Source: CAZTDD01 sp964612675 (GTDB lineage: Bacteria > Hinthialibacterota > Hinthialibacteria > Hinthialibacterales > JAKPRU01). From it: a stretch of 64,000 bases of DNA. The number at the start of each line of letters is the position of its first letter. Position 1 is the stretch's first letter. A model generated the notes under the pieces. That model did not search any database and had not been told where the DNA came from. It saw nothing but the letters and a program-made list of their open reading frames with translations. Of the stretch, positions 24,888 through 33,774 are shown in pieces. The stretch is taken from the NCBI GenBank assembly GCA_964612675.1, contig CAZTDD010000018.1, positions 1 through 64,000 of the forward strand, read 5' to 3'. A program made the position numbers and the translations under genes.

Positions 24888-26678
24888 ATGAACCCCGTCA
24901 TCAATCGCGAATTGATAGCGCAATTGCGGCGGTCAAGAGCTTTTGTTCTTCTATTTATTCTCTTGCTTTTCGCTGGTGTTATTTTCAGCCTGTTTTACTA
25001 TCCCGTCGCCCAGACATGGCCGCACGGGGGGAAAGACGGGCGAACGCTGTTCTTCCCAATCGCTTACTTGATGCTTCTCCTGGCAATCCCCATCGCAACC
25101 ATCGCCGGGACCAGTATCGTTCGAGAACGAGAAGAAAACACGTTGGACTTGCTCCTTAACACACCTCTCGGACCGTTTTCGCTTCTCTTTGGTAAATATG
25201 TTGCGAGTGTGTTATACGCCGTCCTTCTCTTGACTTCTTTTCTTCCCTTCGTCGCCCTCAGTTTTGTCTTTGGAGGACTTTCACCAAGTGAGGTGTTTCA
25301 ATGTCTTCTAATCGTTGCCGGACTGTTTGCCATTTCCGCAAGTGTCGGGCTTGTGGTTTCTCTGTTTTCAACCTCTTCCTCGACCGCTGTACGCGTGTCG
25401 ATCATGGTTCTGATCTTCTTGACGTTTGGTCCACCCGCACTCAAGGTCATGTCCGATTTTCTTTTGTGGGGTCAACCATCGGAGGCTCTTCAGCCCGGTC
25501 CTGAATTGTGGGTCAACCCGCTTTTCGGGGTCCGTGCAATTCAAATCCCAGACAACCCCGCCAAGCCGTTTGTTGCCGTCCGGTTGTCACCCCATTGGTT
25601 TCCAAGGGTGCTGAACGCAAATGCAGGCATTCCGGTCGGATTTCTAAACGTTGCCCTCTCTCTACTTTTGTTTCTTTTCGCGGTCATCATGCTTCGGACT
25701 TTTGCGTCGCACCTCTCGGCACGCTTCAAATGGAAGTCCTTTCTCACCCCTCTTCGCCATGAAGTGAAAACTCCCGCCCAAAAGAAGGCGGCAGGGTATA
25801 TAATCCCCACCTTCGGCTTGAACGGTGACGCTGTATACCAGAAGGAAATCCTCACGTACAACAGGAAAGTCCTGTCGAGCGACATAACGATGGCGGTTTG
25901 TTCAGGCCTCGTTGCTGTCTTCCTTGCGTGGCTGTTATTCAAAATGTCGTACGACGTCGACGACCTCAATTTCTCGCTCGTTTATATCCTGCTCTGCATC
26001 TTTGGAATCCTGATTACGTTTCTCTTCGCCCCCGTTGCCCCCAGCTACAGCATTCTCAACGAACGGCAACGCGAAACGTGGTCGCTTTTGAGGGCAACAA
26101 CACTTCGCTCCAAAGATGTCATTGACGGGAAAATTCGTGGCTGCGTCCGGCAAGCTCTAATCCCTCTTTTATCGATTTTCATCTGTTTCTATCTTACTTC
26201 CTGGCTTCTGTTCATCCTTGTCGGCTCGATTCCTCAGACCTGGTTATTTTTCGAGACTTCTTTTCTCTTGGGATTTTTTTTCTGCTGTATTTATTTTTAT
26301 GGATGTTATGGTGTGGCCTGTTCAAGCCGGGCCGATCAATCTCACCGATTTCCGTACCGACGGATTTTTGCGATATCCGCCGTTCATCTACTGTCGCCTT
26401 ACCTCATCCTTGCCATCCTTCAGAAGATCTGCGAAATCGGAGAGGCAACGAAACGGGTACTTTTCTCGGTTGGCGGCCCAGGCAGATCACAAGGGAGATT
26501 CGATGTTTTCGAGACACAATTGGGGGTCATTGAAAGAATTTCACCTCTTTGGCTCATGAGACACGATAGCTGGGGTCGAGACATCTTCATGACAGTCTTC
26601 GCGTACTGTTTCATCCTTCTGGCTCTAGCATGGATGATGAGAAGAGTAGCCTACAAGAGAATAGAAATACTCGAGTAG
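24888..26678 (+). CDS. ABC-2 type transporter permease
   Basis: The 596-residue protein starts MNPVINRELIAQLRRSRAFV, then shows several hydrophobic segments and the hallmark IAGTSIVREREENTLDLLLNTPL. This is the pattern of ABC-2 permeases such as NatB. About 12 membrane segments are visible in two halves, with a cytosolic stretch near residues 280-310. No ATP-binding subunit is found in the operon or window, so it must borrow one from elsewhere. AGAGGGA precedes the start. It is third in an operon with the propeller and the unknown exported protein. Confidence 0.8.
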   Translation: MNPVINRELIAQLRRSRAFVLLFILLLFAGVIFSLFYYPVAQTWPHGGKDGRTLFFPIAYLMLLLAIPIATIAGTSIVREREENTLDLLLNTPLGPFSLLFGKYVASVLYAVLLLTSFLPFVALSFVFGGLSPSEVFQCLLIVAGLFAISASVGLVVSLFSTSSSTAVRVSIMVLIFLTFGPPALKVMSDFLLWGQPSEALQPGPELWVNPLFGVRAIQIPDNPAKPFVAVRLSPHWFPRVLNANAGIPVGFLNVALSLLLFLFAVIMLRTFASHLSARFKWKSFLTPLRHEVKTPAQKKAAGYIIPTFGLNGDAVYQKEILTYNRKVLSSDITMAVCSGLVAVFLAWLLFKMSYDVDDLNFSLVYILLCIFGILITFLFAPVAPSYSILNERQRETWSLLRATTLRSKDVIDGKIRGCVRQALIPLLSIFICFYLTSWLLFILVGSIPQTWLFFETSFLLGFFFCCIYFYGCYGVACSSRADQSHRFPYRRIFAISAVHLLSPYLILAILQKICEIGEATKRVLFSVGGPGRSQGRFDVFETQLGVIERISPLWLMRHDSWGRDIFMTVFAYCFILLALAWMMRRVAYKRIEILE

Positions 26679-26733
26679 TTTTTTAGCAGCCGTTGCGGCA
26701 CTGAAAGACGCTCAAGCCATCTCTAGATCGCTT

Positions 26734-27864
26734 CTATTTCTCCGAACGAATCGCCTCGCCGACCATTTTCAAAAATGTGCCGTATTCGCTGTCGCTGATA
26801 GGATCGTCCCGCTGATCGAGGCCGAGTCGAACAATAACCATTTGCCACTCGGGAATAACAAACATGTCGTTGTTATTGTAACCGCTTGCAGCATAGGTCC
26901 CTTCCGTAGCTCCCGGCCATTTTCGCTTGCCGTCCTTGCTCGTTCCGTTACACCACCAATTAAAGCCGTAGTAACCTGTGCCGTCGAACGGACTCAATTC
27001 GGGCGCAGCCAGCGGTACGGAGGCCTGAACGTGGACGGAAGCAGCCTTTTCGATCCAGGACGAACTAAGCAACTGTTCTCCTTCCCAGCTGCCTCGGTTC
27101 AGAAAGAGAAGTCCAAACCGTGCCAGTTCTCTCGCACAAATATAGACATGGTTGCTGTTGTTTCCGGACCCCCCATTCACAACGATACCGTCGACCTTAC
27201 CGAAATCTCCCCAGCGCCATTTCTCGGAATTCATGTCGATCTTGTCGGCAATTCGGCGTTTAAACAGGTCTTCGATCGATTCGCCGGCGATTCGGGTCAA
27301 TACGTTCGCAAACTGGTTCATGGCCGAATCCCAATAGGCGTATTTCGACCCCGGTGGCGTAAACAACGGCTCTGCCGGTTGAAACGGAGTCGGGCTGGGA
27401 CCATGCTTGTAGCCTCCGTCCGTCTTATCTCCAACCGCTCGATATCCCGAGGTCATTGTCGTGAAATGCCGAAGCGTCACCGTTGGATACAGTTCTTTCA
27501 TTGAGAAAACGTAATCTTTCGCAAGCGTATCCAGTGAAGCTTTCCCATCATCAACAAGCAAACCGAGGGCTGTGCTCGTAAACGATTTCGTGAGAGACCA
27601 GACACCGTGCACCTTGTCGATATTATCGCCTTTCCAGATCAGAAATCCATTCCGGATAATGACCAGCTCACGCACACCGTCTTTGCCGGAATGTTCTTCA
27701 AGATACTCGATCGCTTTCGTGAGACGGCCGGAATCGATGCCCTGTGATTCCGGGGATGTTTCCCGCCAGTTGTCCTTCGGAAACACCATCGAGTCGGTTC
27801 CCGATAAAGCAAGCGACGGAACAGAAAGAAACACCATAACGGCCATTCCGGATATTCTCATCAT
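26734..27864 (-). CDS. Serine hydrolase of the class C beta-lactamase family
   Basis: The 376-residue protein has a signal sequence (MMRISGMAVMVFLSVPSLAL) and the SxxK motif in WSLTKSFTSTALG, preceded by the common GVWS. The block YAYWDSAMNQF stands where the Y-x-N motif lies in relatives. Most chromosomal members are esterases or peptidases, not beta-lactamases. The ATG at 27864 with GGAGG upstream is chosen over a longer frame that would overlap the next gene. It is the last gene of the sugar importer operon. Confidence 0.85.
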   Translation of the reverse strand: MMRISGMAVMVFLSVPSLALSGTDSMVFPKDNWRETSPESQGIDSGRLTKAIEYLEEHSGKDGVRELVIIRNGFLIWKGDNIDKVHGVWSLTKSFTSTALGLLVDDGKASLDTLAKDYVFSMKELYPTVTLRHFTTMTSGYRAVGDKTDGGYKHGPSPTPFQPAEPLFTPPGSKYAYWDSAMNQFANVLTRIAGESIEDLFKRRIADKIDMNSEKWRWGDFGKVDGIVVNGGSGNNSNHVYICARELARFGLLFLNRGSWEGEQLLSSSWIEKAASVHVQASVPLAAPELSPFDGTGYYGFNWWCNGTSKDGKRKWPGATEGTYAASGYNNNDMFVIPEWQMVIVRLGLDQRDDPISDSEYGTFLKMVGEAIRSEK

Positions 27865-27893
27865 CACGACCTCCGTTCTGTCACGGCCCTCAC

Positions 27894-29270
27894 CTACCAT
27901 CCATATCGTTCCGGCCCCCACTCTTTTCGGCCCTGCTCTTGCTTCACATAAATAAATGAATTATTCGGAACGTCCTCCTGAAGCAAAACCCCGGGACCGA
28001 TTAAGCTATACGGTCCGACTTTTACTCCCGGCATAAGAATCGCGTTCACACCGGTCCGCACATAATCGCCGAGATAGGAGGCATTTGCCCCGATTTTCGG
28101 TATTTCCCGCCGCCCACGCACCCGATGTGCGGTTTCCTGATCGTCGAAACGCAGCGTACCGCAAACCGTGGCCGCCCCCAAATCCGTCGAACGACCGATC
28201 ACGCCCCAATACTCGCCGTAATGATACGAATATGCGCCGTCCATCAATACACCCTCAAATTCGGCGCAATGCCCGACCACGCAATTGTGCCCGATCGTAC
28301 TGTGATCGCCAATGCGACAGTACTCGCGAATAATACAGTTATCGCCGATCGATGTTTTCCCACCGAGAATCGCACCATCAATAATACGCGTGTTTTTTCC
28401 AACCCAGAGATCGCCTTTGATTTTCACGTCCGGCCCGATATAGCTGCCTTCCCCAACGACCAGGTGACCGTCAATATCCATAGTTACATGCACTTCCGCA
28501 GTAGGATGAATTTCATTTTTGCCGAGTTTCTTTGCCGCGTGCTCAAGCCACGCATAATTCGCTGACAAAATGTGCCATGGTTTGTCAATGTCAATGACCG
28601 GCCCCTCTGCAGACACGACATGGACAGCCCCGCCTTCGCTGCGGTACAACTCAACCGACTGAGCGAGTTCCGACTCGAAAGGCGGCATAACTCCCACTTC
28701 AACACTCTTCATAACGCCCGGGTTTCGTTCGACATATTCGGCGAACGTCTTAGGAAATGCGAGCGCACCACAGTACATCATGCAGTCTTCACGCGGGTGG
28801 CCCACTAACCCGGTGGCGATATTGTCTCGAACGTGTATGCCGATTCCACTCTGCGGTAATTCGCCATCCCACTTTGAACCCAGCAGCGTCACGGAATCGG
28901 GATGTTGTTTGTGTTCTTTAATCAGCTTTTTCAGGTCCTCCGGAGTAACCAGTACGTCACCGTACAAAACCAGCACCTGGTCTGAAAAAACAACCGAGAG
29001 CGCACGTGCAACGGCATCCGCTGTACCGGTAACCTTCTTCTGCTCGATACAGGACACGCTCTCCGAGGACTTTGCTATTTCACAGACCTGTTTTGCCAAA
29101 TGGCCGTGTACGACGACAGTTTCCTTTACACCGATCTCATTGAGATGATCCAGAGTCCGTTTGAGCAACGGTTCATTGGCCACGGGAAGCGTGGCTTTCG
29201 GATGAGTATCTCCGTACGGCCACATCTTTCGTCCATAGCCTGCGGCAAGGATGACAGCGGCAATATTCAT
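27894..29270 (-). CDS. Sugar-1-phosphate nucleotidyltransferase with beta-helix domain
   Basis: The 458-residue protein begins AAVILAAGYGRKMWPYGDTHPKA, the classical nucleotidyltransferase loop with Lys in a PK motif. It has VLYGDVLVTPE for metal binding and ends with hexapeptide repeats (GENCIIREYCRIGDHSTIGHN-type). It resembles archaeal-type bifunctional GlmU-like enzymes making a nucleotide sugar, probably UDP-GlcNAc or an amino sugar nucleotide. GGGAGC precedes the ATG. It follows the DegT aminotransferase gene by 34 bases and precedes the serine hydrolase by 29. The pairing suggests the product of the aminotransferase may be activated here. Confidence 0.85.
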   Translation of the reverse strand: MNIAAVILAAGYGRKMWPYGDTHPKATLPVANEPLLKRTLDHLNEIGVKETVVVHGHLAKQVCEIAKSSESVSCIEQKKVTGTADAVARALSVVFSDQVLVLYGDVLVTPEDLKKLIKEHKQHPDSVTLLGSKWDGELPQSGIGIHVRDNIATGLVGHPREDCMMYCGALAFPKTFAEYVERNPGVMKSVEVGVMPPFESELAQSVELYRSEGGAVHVVSAEGPVIDIDKPWHILSANYAWLEHAAKKLGKNEIHPTAEVHVTMDIDGHLVVGEGSYIGPDVKIKGDLWVGKNTRIIDGAILGGKTSIGDNCIIREYCRIGDHSTIGHNCVVGHCAEFEGVLMDGAYSYHYGEYWGVIGRSTDLGAATVCGTLRFDDQETAHRVRGRREIPKIGANASYLGDYVRTGVNAILMPGVKVGPYSLIGPGVLLQEDVPNNSFIYVKQEQGRKEWGPERYGW

Positions 29271-29304
29271 TTCTGCTCCCTTTCACACAAAGAAATTCGA
29301 ATTA

Positions 29305-30549
29305 TCACTCCTTATCCTCAACACTTCTCAGCTCATCGATATTGTCTTTGATTTTTCCGATTGCTGCGGCGATATCGTCCATATCCGACCGTTCTCCCAG
29401 CAGCATATTTTGCATCAACCAAACAGACTCGTCTCGACAAACACGTTCGCAAACCGGGCACTCGGTTTTCGTATAATCGGGAGCCTCATTGCCCAACTCA
29501 AATATCGCAGGCCAACTCTCCCGAAGATTTTGAAATACGGACAAGCGATACAAAGGAACGTATCCTTCGCTGCACGGAATTCCTTCCGCTGCGAGAGCTT
29601 TGAGGAAAACGTCGCGTGGAACATCGCCGAATTCATCCTGCTTGTAACGTATAATGTAAAGATGATAAGCGGATCGGGTAACTCCCTCATGAGAGAGAGT
29701 CGGTTTCACACCACCAATCTCTCGCAACAGAGAGCTGAGATACGCCGCGTTGTCTTCGCGTCTGACACAAAACTCGTCAAGGCGTTCCAGCTGCGCAGAT
29801 AAAACGGCGGCTTGAAATGCCGAGATACGATGATTCCCGGCCATGTGAAAATGTTCGTACCATCTTCCGCCTCGACGCCGACCGCAATTTTGAAACGAAA
29901 AGAGCTCGTCGTATATCGCCTCGTCGTTTGTTACAACCGCTCCCCCTTCGCCACAGCTGATATTCTTGGTGGATTGGAAAGAGAAAGTCCCTGCATCGCC
30001 AATCGAACCGACTACCCTGTCGCCGACTTTTGCCCCGTGTGCCTGTGCTGCGTCTTCCAAAACGCGCAAACCGTGCCGCTGAGCAATTTCCATGATTCGG
30101 TCCATTGCGGCCGGGTTCCCCGCGATATGGACTGGAATCACCGCTCGGGTTCGCTCGGTAATCGCGCTTTCAAACTTCTCCGGATCCAAATTGTACGTGT
30201 TCGGGTCGATATCCGCGAAAACTGGAATCGCATTACACATCAGGCACGCCGTGGCGGTCGCCTGAAACGTATACGGAGGAATGATGACTTCATCCCCGGC
30301 ACGAATTCCCAGCGCCTGTAAGGCGATAAACAAGGCATCGGTACCATTTGTGCACGAGATGGCGAATTTCGTGTCGCAGATCGAAGCAAAACGTTCCTCA
30401 AATTCTTTGATCGCCGCCGACCCGATTCCCCACACTCCACTGCGCAATGCTTTGAGTAGAAGCTCTTCCTCACGCTCATCCCAAACCGGCCATTGCGGAA
30501 AGTCGCGGTTTCGAACCGGTGTTCCGCCGCTTATTGCTAATGTTGCCAT
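29305..30549 (-). CDS. DegT/DnrJ/EryC1/StrS-family aminotransferase
   Basis: The 414-residue PLP enzyme has PVWDEREEELLLKALRSGVWG, VLEDAAQAHGAKVG and FSFQSTKNISCGEGG, whose Lys forms the PLP Schiff base. Members transaminate keto-sugars or scyllo-inosose. The N-terminal GGTPVR is typical of the scyllo-inositol/inosose-like subgroup. AAGGAG lies upstream of the ATG at 30549. It is located between a sugar ABC importer and a nucleotidyltransferase, so it probably aminates a sugar or cyclitol from the same pathway; the exact substrate is open. Confidence 0.85.
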   Translation of the reverse strand: MATLAISGGTPVRNRDFPQWPVWDEREEELLLKALRSGVWGIGSAAIKEFEERFASICDTKFAISCTNGTDALFIALQALGIRAGDEVIIPPYTFQATATACLMCNAIPVFADIDPNTYNLDPEKFESAITERTRAVIPVHIAGNPAAMDRIMEIAQRHGLRVLEDAAQAHGAKVGDRVVGSIGDAGTFSFQSTKNISCGEGGAVVTNDEAIYDELFSFQNCGRRRGGRWYEHFHMAGNHRISAFQAAVLSAQLERLDEFCVRREDNAAYLSSLLREIGGVKPTLSHEGVTRSAYHLYIIRYKQDEFGDVPRDVFLKALAAEGIPCSEGYVPLYRLSVFQNLRESWPAIFELGNEAPDYTKTECPVCERVCRDESVWLMQNMLLGERSDMDDIAAAIGKIKDNIDELRSVEDKE

Positions 30550-30587
30550 TCGATTTCACTCCTTGAATATAAATCAACAATCGTCGA

Positions 30588-31454
30588 CTATTCTTTCAGC
30601 GCTCCCGCCGTAAGCCCTTCGACAATCTGACGTTGGAACAGGAAATACACAACGATCATCGGGATCGTGATCATCGTCAGGGCACTCAGAAGCAAATGAT
30701 ACTCGACTTTGTGATAACCGTAAAAGGCCAGGAGCCCCAACGGAAGAGGTTTCAGCGCATCGGATTCGATGAAAATCAGGGCCATCAGGAATTCATTCCA
30801 CGAGGTCAGGGCCGTAAAAATACCGATCGTCGCCAACGCCGGACGAACCAGCGGCAGTACGATTCTCCAAAATATCCCCCAGGACGAGCACCCATCTATT
30901 GTCGCGCTTTCGTCCAGGTCCCGTGGGAGGTTCACCATAAATGCCCGCAGTATGTAAATCGCAAGCGGTAGCGAAATCGCACTGTACGCCAGGATAACCG
31001 AACGCCGCGTGTCCAACAGCCCCAGCTCCCGGAACTGAAAAAACAAAGGAACAAGGAATGCCTGTACAGGGATAATCAGTCCCACCAGGAACGAGTAGAA
31101 CAGAAAATCGCGTCCCCAAAACTTCAAACGAGAGAACGCGTATGCCGCCATACTGGAAGACAACAGCACGATGATCAACGTGGATGACGTGATCAAAACG
31201 CTGTTCCACGCGTAAATTCCAAGATTTCCTCGCGTCCATGCCTGCGCATATTGCCCGGCGATGCGGGATATGTCCCAGTCGACGGGCGCTCCCCAGGGAT
31301 TCGACATAATTTCGTAACTGGAGCTTTTGAATGAGGAATACACCATCCAAACCAACGGGAAAAACATCGCCACGGTGACCGCAATCAAAAACAGATACAA
31401 ACACAGAGTTCGTAAAGGACAGTGAAAACGGGAGGAAACTCGAGCGTGCTGCAT
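30588..31454 (-). CDS. Sugar ABC transporter permease (MalG/UgpE type)
   Basis: The 288-residue protein has about six membrane segments and the cytosolic EAA loop DLDESATIDGCSSWGIFWRIVLPLVRPAL, which docks the ATPase. It pairs with the upstream MalF-type permease, whose stop codon shares one base with this start (TGATG). No ATPase gene is seen in the operon; a shared multi-importer ATPase elsewhere is usual for this family. The role is inner-membrane uptake of a sugar or oligosaccharide. Confidence 0.9.
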   Translation of the reverse strand: MQHARVSSRFHCPLRTLCLYLFLIAVTVAMFFPLVWMVYSSFKSSSYEIMSNPWGAPVDWDISRIAGQYAQAWTRGNLGIYAWNSVLITSSTLIIVLLSSSMAAYAFSRLKFWGRDFLFYSFLVGLIIPVQAFLVPLFFQFRELGLLDTRRSVILAYSAISLPLAIYILRAFMVNLPRDLDESATIDGCSSWGIFWRIVLPLVRPALATIGIFTALTSWNEFLMALIFIESDALKPLPLGLLAFYGYHKVEYHLLLSALTMITIPMIVVYFLFQRQIVEGLTAGALKE

Positions 31455-32353
31455 CAGAATTCGATCACCTCGCGTCTTCGCTGATAGAGTTGGTAAAGAA
31501 AAGTCAGCACAAAAACGACCACCGTCATGATCACAGCCAACGCGCTGCCGTATCCCAGATGATTGTTGTCGAACGCCTCTCGCACCAACCAGGTGGCAAC
31601 CATCTCGCTGGCGTGCCCGGGACCGCCGTCAGGCGTCATCACGTAAAACAGATCGAACGCCTTAAATGCGCCCGTCGCACAGATCAATATACAGACCACC
31701 ATAACCTCACGCAGCAGAGGCAAGGTGATATGCCAAATACATTTGACCTCGGAAGCGCCGTCGATTCGCGCACTCTCCAGCAGCGAGGCGGGGATACGTT
31801 GAAGTCCCGCATAAAACAAAACCATATAGAACCCGGCGTAAATCCATCCCGAGACTATACAGACCGCCCCGAGCGCCGTCTTCGGGTTCGCCAGCCAGGC
31901 CATAGCGAGGTTCTCAAGGCCAAATGTTCTCAATAGCTGGTTGAGAATCCCATAACTGGGATGGTAAACGAACTGCCAAATCAGCGCGACCACAACCAGA
32001 GAGAGCATCATCGGTGTAAAGAAAAGAACTCGGAATAAATAGAAACCGGGATATTTCTTGTTCACCATCAGAGCGATGAGCAGCCCGAAAAGGACTTCCA
32101 CAACGAGCGTCGCGACCAGATAAATCGTGTTGTTCAACATGGCTCGAAGGAACACATCGTCGCGAAACAGCGCGTCGCTGTAATTGGTCAGCCCCATCCA
32201 CCGCCACCCCGAGCCGAGTTGAATCTCATAGAGACTGAAAAACGCGGTACCGAACGACGGAAGGACGATGATTGCTCCGAATAGACACAGCGCGGGCATC
32301 ACAAAAAGGAGAGGAGTAATACGCTGAAAAAAGGAAGAAGAGCGTCCGCTCAC
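31454..32353 (-). CDS. Sugar ABC transporter permease (MalF/UgpA type)
   Basis: The protein (299 residues from the chosen start) has about six membrane segments and the EAA loop SLLESARIDGASEVKCIWHITLP. The start is put at GTG 32353, overlapping the stop of the binding-protein gene by four bases (GTGA), in place of ATG 32419, which would overlap by 70 bases. Tight overlap suggests coupled translation. It forms the channel with the MalG-type partner. Confidence 0.85.
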   Translation of the reverse strand: MSGRSSSFFQRITPLLFVMPALCLFGAIIVLPSFGTAFFSLYEIQLGSGWRWMGLTNYSDALFRDDVFLRAMLNNTIYLVATLVVEVLFGLLIALMVNKKYPGFYLFRVLFFTPMMLSLVVVALIWQFVYHPSYGILNQLLRTFGLENLAMAWLANPKTALGAVCIVSGWIYAGFYMVLFYAGLQRIPASLLESARIDGASEVKCIWHITLPLLREVMVVCILICATGAFKAFDLFYVMTPDGGPGHASEMVATWLVREAFDNNHLGYGSALAVIMTVVVFVLTFLYQLYQRRREVIEF

Positions 32354-33666
32354 GAACTCGAACCACCGGTAACAGAGAGAGCCCTGCGTTGACGTAGACG
32401 TTCGACTCTCTCGTCGCATTTCTTTAACGCTTCAGCCGGACCGGCCAGTCCGCCGATAACATCGTTGATCGCATCGTAAAAATGATTCGCCACGTCCACT
32501 GAGAAACCGACATCCGCGGGAGCGACAATCAACGGCTCCGATTCCATGTGGTGTCGGATTTTCTCGAGGTGAGGTTCGCTGACTCCCTCATGGGCCGCTT
32601 TTACTGTCGAGAACACTCCGACAGCGACGAAACGGCGCTGTACCTCGGGTGATGTGTAGTATTTGAGAAAACGGATCGCCAGGTCTTTCCGAGGAGTATG
32701 CTTATAGACCATATATCCGCTGACATGGCCGAGTACACTCTCCTGGTTTCCCTTCCCCTCCGGAAACGCCGGTGTATTGAAATAATCGAATTCCAAGTCG
32801 GGGACTTCGTTGATGAACATGTCGATCACCCATGCGCCGATGGGATGAAACAGCGCCTGCTCCGCGCGGAACAGCATCTGCCCCTCTTCATCCGACAACC
32901 CGATAACGCCCTCGTTGAAAAACCCTTCTTGCACCAGCTGGTGTAGATACGTGAGTCCCTTGATGAAGTCCGGGTTGGCGAATCGCGTCCCGGGTTTGAG
33001 CTGCATGACATCCTGGTATAGATCTTCCCCGCCGACACGGCTGACAATATGAGCTCCCCAGTTACCGAGCGGCCATTTCTCGTTGTTCCCCGCGCTGATC
33101 GGTACCAGCCCCGCCGCCTTCGCGTCTCGGCACAATTCAACAAAGTCATCCCAGGTCTTCGGGACACGCATCCCGAGATCCCGAAACAGCTTCGAGTTAT
33201 ACCAGATGAACGTCGTTGTGCCGATCGAGTCCGGGATCATATAATCGCGGCCGTCGACCCGGTTGCATTCCCAACTGCTCTCGTGGAATTCCTCTCTCCA
33301 GCCGTCGTCATCGAGATAGTCCGTCAAATCGAGAGCACGATCCGCCGCAACGTCCCGCCGGATCAGCCAGTCCCCGTACTGAAAATATACGTCGGGGGGA
33401 TTTCCGCCACTGAATAACTTCATCAGCCCGATGTCTTGATAAATGTCGTCGTCCATTGCGATCTGTTGTACCGTCACGCCCGGGTTGCGTTCCTCGAATT
33501 CATGACAGATATCATCCATGATCGGCGCGGATTTGCCGCCGGTCACATTATGAGCCAAACGAAGTACGTTGGGGTCGTCCTTCCCGGACGAGCTGGAGGA
33601 ACCGCAGCCCGATAGCAGAAAGGCAAGGGAGATCGAAAGCGCAATAGAAACGTGTCGTAGAGCCAT
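32350..33666 (-). CDS. Sugar ABC transporter substrate-binding lipoprotein
   Basis: The 438-residue protein begins with a signal ending in LLSGC, a lipobox, then a Ser-rich linker. PIMDDICHEFEERNPGVTV and FSGGNPPDVYFQYGDW are typical of family 1 carbohydrate-binding proteins. It leads a six-gene minus-strand operon with two permeases, DegT aminotransferase, nucleotidyltransferase and serine hydrolase. The ligand is unknown; the neighbouring enzymes suggest an amino sugar or cyclitol. The start at 33666 lies 108 bases from the divergent FbpB-like gene. Confidence 0.9.
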   Translation of the reverse strand: MALRHVSIALSISLAFLLSGCGSSSSSGKDDPNVLRLAHNVTGGKSAPIMDDICHEFEERNPGVTVQQIAMDDDIYQDIGLMKLFSGGNPPDVYFQYGDWLIRRDVAADRALDLTDYLDDDGWREEFHESSWECNRVDGRDYMIPDSIGTTTFIWYNSKLFRDLGMRVPKTWDDFVELCRDAKAAGLVPISAGNNEKWPLGNWGAHIVSRVGGEDLYQDVMQLKPGTRFANPDFIKGLTYLHQLVQEGFFNEGVIGLSDEEGQMLFRAEQALFHPIGAWVIDMFINEVPDLEFDYFNTPAFPEGKGNQESVLGHVSGYMVYKHTPRKDLAIRFLKYYTSPEVQRRFVAVGVFSTVKAAHEGVSEPHLEKIRHHMESEPLIVAPADVGFSVDVANHFYDAINDVIGGLAGPAEALKKCDERVERLRQRRALSVTGGSSS

Positions 33667-33774
33667 AACCCGCTGTTTCTCTCAGGAATTAGATGGTAGA
33701 GTATATCACCTTCGAACAGGGGACAAATAGTCAATCGGAAGCGGATTGTCAACCGACAAGAAGCAGCAGAGACC

